Below are positions 60,996 to 64,000 of a stretch of DNA of 64,000 bases, piece by piece. Origin of the DNA: Sabulibacter ruber (GTDB lineage: Bacteria > Bacteroidota > Bacteroidia > Cytophagales > Hymenobacteraceae). Positions within the stretch are counted from its first letter, which is position 1; the number at the start of each line of letters is the position of its first letter. The notes under the pieces are model-generated. The model had not been told where the DNA came from, did not search any database, and saw only the letters and a list, made by a program, of their open reading frames with translations. The DNA lies in NCBI RefSeq assembly GCF_017355955.1, contig NZ_JAFFID010000002.1, positions 558,001-622,000 on the forward strand. The letters run 5' to 3'. A program made the translations under genes and the position numbers.

Positions 60996-63900
60996 ATGTC
61001 AGAAGAAAGAACGATGAGGCTTAAACAGGTAGCAACCACCTTGAACATCAGTATTTCCACTGTAGTGGAATTCCTGGGTAAAAAAGGGGTTGAGATCGAG
61101 AATAAACCTACTTCAAAAATTACCCCGGAGCAGTTCAATATGCTGTCGAAAGAATTTGCCTCTTCAATGCAGGCTAAGGCTGAGGCGGCGGAACTGAACA
61201 TCGGGAAAAAGCCGCATGCGGAGCCTGAGCGTCCAGAGCCTAAGAAGCAGCCTGAGCCGGAACAAGAGATATTTATCCGCTCAAACCAGGTGAGATCACA
61301 GGGAGAGCCGCAGCGTACAGCTACGCCAACTCCTGCTCCTGTGGCGGCGGAAGCAACCCAAAAGCCCGCAGGTGGAAGCTCTTTGCCGGGTATCAAAATC
61401 CTGGGCAAAATTGACCTGGATGCCAAAGGCCGTCCAATTCCTAAGGCAGCGCCGGCTCCTGCTGCGCAAGCACCAGTAGCACCAGCTGCTCAGGCACCAG
61501 CTCCGGCACCTGCTAAACCGGCAGAAACACCGGCGCCTGCGCCAATACCTGCACCAGTTGTAACAACACCAGCTCCGGCGGCAGTACCAGCTTCTGCACC
61601 AGCGCCAGCTCCGGTTGCCCAAGCTCCGGTGCAAGCGAAAGCCCCTGAAGCTCCTGCCGTGACTGAAAGACCAGCTGCTCCGGTGCAGCCACAGGCTTCA
61701 GCACCAGTTGCTTTAACACCAGCTCCTGCTCCTGCTAAACCAGCAGAAGCGCCAGCTCCAACTTCGACTCCGGCTCCTTCGTCAGCTCCAACCCCGGCTC
61801 CGGCTCCGGTTGCTGAAACACCTAAGCCACAGGAAGCGCCTAAGCCTGCTCCGGCAGCACCTGCAGCACCAGTTCCCATGGTGGCTACGCCGGCAGAAAA
61901 ACCTGCTGAACCAGCAGCTCCGACTCCTGAGCAAGGCACTATCAAGGCACAGGCAGATCAGCTGAAAGGCTTGACTGTACTTGGCAAGATTGAATTACCG
62001 GTGAGCGGTGGCCGTGGCAAAGGTGGTAAACCAGTGGCTTCTTCAGATGAGCGTCGTCGTGGAAACCAACCTGGCGGTGGTCAGGGCCAAGGTCAGGGAC
62101 AAAACCAAGGCGGTGGAGATAAGAAAAAACGCAAGCGCATTGAAGTGCCTAGAACGGGTGCCCAAGGTGCTGGCGGAAACAATAACACTAATAACAACAA
62201 TCAGCCGCAGCCTAACCGTGCCGGCGAAAGAGGCGGTGGAAACCGTCCGTTAGGAACCGGTCAGGCCGCTAATCGTCCGGGTGGCGGAAACCAACAGCAT
62301 GGTGGACCGCGTCCGGGTGGCGGAGGTCATCATCAAGGACAGCGTCCGGGTGGCGGTGGCGGTAATCGTCCGGCACCGGCAGCTCCGCGGGCTGAATTAA
62401 CGGATAAAGAAATCCAGGATCAGATTAAGGCTACTCTGGCCCGCTTGAGCGGCGGTAAAGGAAACCAGGGTAACCGTGCCAAGTACCGCCGTGAGAAGCG
62501 TTCTGCCGTGGCTGAGGCTGCCGATGAGCGTAGATTACAGGAGCAGCTGGAATCTAAGATTCTGCGCGTGACAGAGTTCGTGTCAGCTAATGACCTGGCG
62601 GCTCTGATGGACGTGAGCGTGAACGACGTGATCAAGACCTGTATGAACCTGGGTATGTTCGTGTCTATCAACCAACGTCTGGATGCAGAAGCCATCACCA
62701 TCATTGCCGATGAGTTTGGCTATGATGTTCAGTTTGCTTCTGCTGAAGAAGAAGAGAACATTGGAGTAGAAGAGGTAGATTCAGAGGAGGATCTGGAGCC
62801 ACGTGCGCCAATCGTTACCATCATGGGTCACGTTGACCACGGTAAGACTTCCTTGCTTGACTACATTCGTCGTTCTAAGGTAACTGCCGGTGAGGCCGGG
62901 GGTATTACCCAGCACATTGGGGCGTACCAGGTTACAACCGGAGATGGCAAGAACATCACGTTCCTGGATACTCCTGGTCACGAAGCCTTTACCGCAATGC
63001 GTGCCCGTGGTGCCAAAGTAACCGACGTGGTAATTATTGTGGTAGCCGCTGACGATAGCGTAATGCCTCAGACAAAAGAGGCGTTGAACCACGCACAAGC
63101 CGCTGGCTCACCTATTGTAATTGCCATTAACAAAGTAGATAAACCTACCGCTAACCCAGACAAGATCCGTGAGGAACTTGCCCAGTTGAACGTACTGGTA
63201 GAAGAGTGGGGTGGTAAATACCAAAGCCAGGAAATCTCGGCTAAAACAGGTCAAGGCATTGACGAACTACTTGAAAAAGTATTGCTGGAAGCCGAATTAC
63301 TGGAACTGAGAGCGAACCCAGACCGCAGAGCAGTAGGTACTGTAATTGAAGCTGCCTTGGACAAAGGCCGTGGTTACGTAGCTACCGTGCTGGTACAGAA
63401 CGGTACCCTGGAAGTTGGGGACGTAATGGTAGCCGGTTCGCACTATGGTCGTGTGAAAGCCATGACCGATGTGTTGGGCAAACGCCACAAGAAAGCCGGG
63501 CCGTCTACACCAATCCAGGTGTTGGGTCTGGACGGAGCGCCGCAGGCGGGTGATAAATTCGTGGTAATGGAGACGGAGCGCGAAGCCCGTGAGATTGCCG
63601 GCAGCCGTCAGCAGTTGCAGCGTGAGCAGAGCATGCGTACCAAGAAGCACATCACCCTGGATGAGATCGGTCGCCGTCTGGCTATCGGTACCTTCAAGGA
63701 GCTGAACGTGATTGTACGCGGTGACGTGGATGGTTCCGTGGAAGCGCTTTCTGACTCTTTATTGAAACTGTCCACCGAAGAGGTACAGGTGAATATCCTG
63801 TCCAAAGGTGTGGGGCAGATCTCCGAGTCAGACGTTCTGTTGGCTTCTGCCTCAGATGCGATCATCATCGGTTTCCAGGTTCGTCCGTCGGCCAACGCCC

Positions 63901-64000
63901 GCAGACTGGCAGAGAACGAGCAGATCGACATCCGTCTGTACTCTATCATCTACAACGCCATCAACGAGGTGAAAGACGCCATGGAAGGTATGTTGGCGCC
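60996..64000 (+). CDS. infB: Translation initiation factor IF-2 (partial, cut by right edge)
   Basis: The frame is open from the ATG at 60996 to the edge (about 1001 codons). An IF2_N domain opens it ([21 protein letters not shown]). A very long Pro/Ala linker (about residues 150-310) and Gly/Arg-rich stretches follow, then a second IF2_N-like segment ([21 protein letters not shown]) and the GTPase: G1 GHVDHGKTS (about residue 611), G3 DTPGHE, G4 NKVD. Domain II and the start of domain III are present; the C-terminal fMet-tRNA domain is missing. It starts 170 bases after nusA; a CATATTTG element 8 bases before the ATG might be a minor internal promoter. Confidence 0.96.
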   Translation, partial: MSEERTMRLKQVATTLNISISTVVEFLGKKGVEIENKPTSKITPEQFNMLSKEFASSMQAKAEAAELNIGKKPHAEPERPEPKKQPEPEQEIFIRSNQVRSQGEPQRTATPTPAPVAAEATQKPAGGSSLPGIKILGKIDLDAKGRPIPKAAPAPAAQAPVAPAAQAPAPAPAKPAETPAPAPIPAPVVTTPAPAAVPASAPAPAPVAQAPVQAKAPEAPAVTERPAAPVQPQASAPVALTPAPAPAKPAEAPAPTSTPAPSSAPTPAPAPVAETPKPQEAPKPAPAAPAAPVPMVATPAEKPAEPAAPTPEQGTIKAQADQLKGLTVLGKIELPVSGGRGKGGKPVASSDERRRGNQPGGGQGQGQGQNQGGGDKKKRKRIEVPRTGAQGAGGNNNTNNNNQPQPNRAGERGGGNRPLGTGQAANRPGGGNQQHGGPRPGGGGHHQGQRPGGGGGNRPAPAAPRAELTDKEIQDQIKATLARLSGGKGNQGNRAKYRREKRSAVAEAADERRLQEQLESKILRVTEFVSANDLAALMDVSVNDVIKTCMNLGMFVSINQRLDAEAITIIADEFGYDVQFASAEEEENIGVEEVDSEEDLEPRAPIVTIMGHVDHGKTSLLDYIRRSKVTAGEAGGITQHIGAYQVTTGDGKNITFLDTPGHEAFTAMRARGAKVTDVVIIVVAADDSVMPQTKEALNHAQAAGSPIVIAINKVDKPTANPDKIREELAQLNVLVEEWGGKYQSQEISAKTGQGIDELLEKVLLEAELLELRANPDRRAVGTVIEAALDKGRGYVATVLVQNGTLEVGDVMVAGSHYGRVKAMTDVLGKRHKKAGPSTPIQVLGLDGAPQAGDKFVVMETEREAREIAGSRQQLQREQSMRTKKHITLDEIGRRLAIGTFKELNVIVRGDVDGSVEALSDSLLKLSTEEVQVNILSKGVGQISESDVLLASASDAIIIGFQVRPSANARRLAENEQIDIRLYSIIYNAINEVKDAMEGMLA

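Noticed and set aside
61490..61945. Minus-strand Gly/Ala-rich frame of 151 codons opposite infB
   Set aside because: It is the complement of the Pro/Ala-coding repeat, low in complexity, and not a gene.

Overview
The window comes from a member of the Bacteroidota, most likely family Hymenobacteraceae (Rufibacter/Nibribacter-like; the genus is an inference). The evidence is SusC/SusD pairs, a type IX secretion sorting domain, an ECF sigma/FecR/STN-SusC cascade, a MurF-Alr fusion, DUF4834/DUF5686 proteins, and promoters with the Bacteroidota -7 element TAnnTTTG. The sequence is of moderate GC, with AT-richer patches at the T9SS protein (about 26.6-28.3 kb) and at a membrane protein pair (33.2-35.5 kb).

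Layout. 1-1.5 kb: 5' half of a DinG/XPD-type helicase (runs off the left edge). 2.0-3.7 kb: MarR regulator and Old Yellow Enzyme, each preceded by the same 14-bp palindromic operator. 3.9-7.3 kb: small lipoprotein, DsbA/FrnE-like oxidoreductase, LtaS-like alkaline-phosphatase-superfamily membrane enzyme. 7.5 kb: tRNA-Gly(CCC). 7.6-8.6 kb: lipoprotein of unknown function. 8.7-25.1 kb: a polysaccharide utilisation locus (PUL): ECF sigma factor, divergent FecR anti-sigma, STN-SusC, SusD, SusE/F, three tandem GH30 lipoproteins and a GH3 beta-glucosidase. The enzyme set resembles the beta-1,6-glucan (fungal cell wall) PULs of Bacteroides, so a beta-glucan target is the best guess. 25.2-28.3 kb: serine hydrolase and a seven-repeat T9SS cargo protein. 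28.6-40.7 kb: FkbM methyltransferase, DUF4834, YfhO, PLP desulfhydrase/deaminase, two overlapping GT-C-like membrane proteins, DUF4230, RecX, membrane-anchored AraC regulator, alpha/beta hydrolase, EamA transporter. 40.9-44.6 kb: DUF5686 outer-membrane protein, VOC protein, small lipoprotein. 44.8-52.4 kb, minus strand: RarD-like transporter and a clan-A glycoside hydrolase, then a second SusC/SusD pair with iterated direct repeats in front of it. 52.7-58.8 kb: murF-alr fusion, a 38-residue protein, Bax-inhibitor-1 protein, feoA-feoB. 59.1-64.0 kb: rimP-nusA-infB, with infB cut by the right edge.

Intergenic DNA is rich in structure. Many genes end in a recurring imperfect palindrome with the theme CGTTTC-rGGCcTGTTTTC...GAAAACAGGCC-GAAACG. 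Two ~160-190 bp elements share long terminal inverted repeats of the type GTCCCCCTTTGAAGGGGG and a common inside. A 235-bp multi-hairpin element with 11-bp inverted ends lies at 36.3-36.6 kb. Several genes have a TAnnTTTG element only 4-20 bases before the start codon, implying very short leaders; I used this to choose several starts. No CRISPR array, complete transposase, prophage or obvious defence system was seen.
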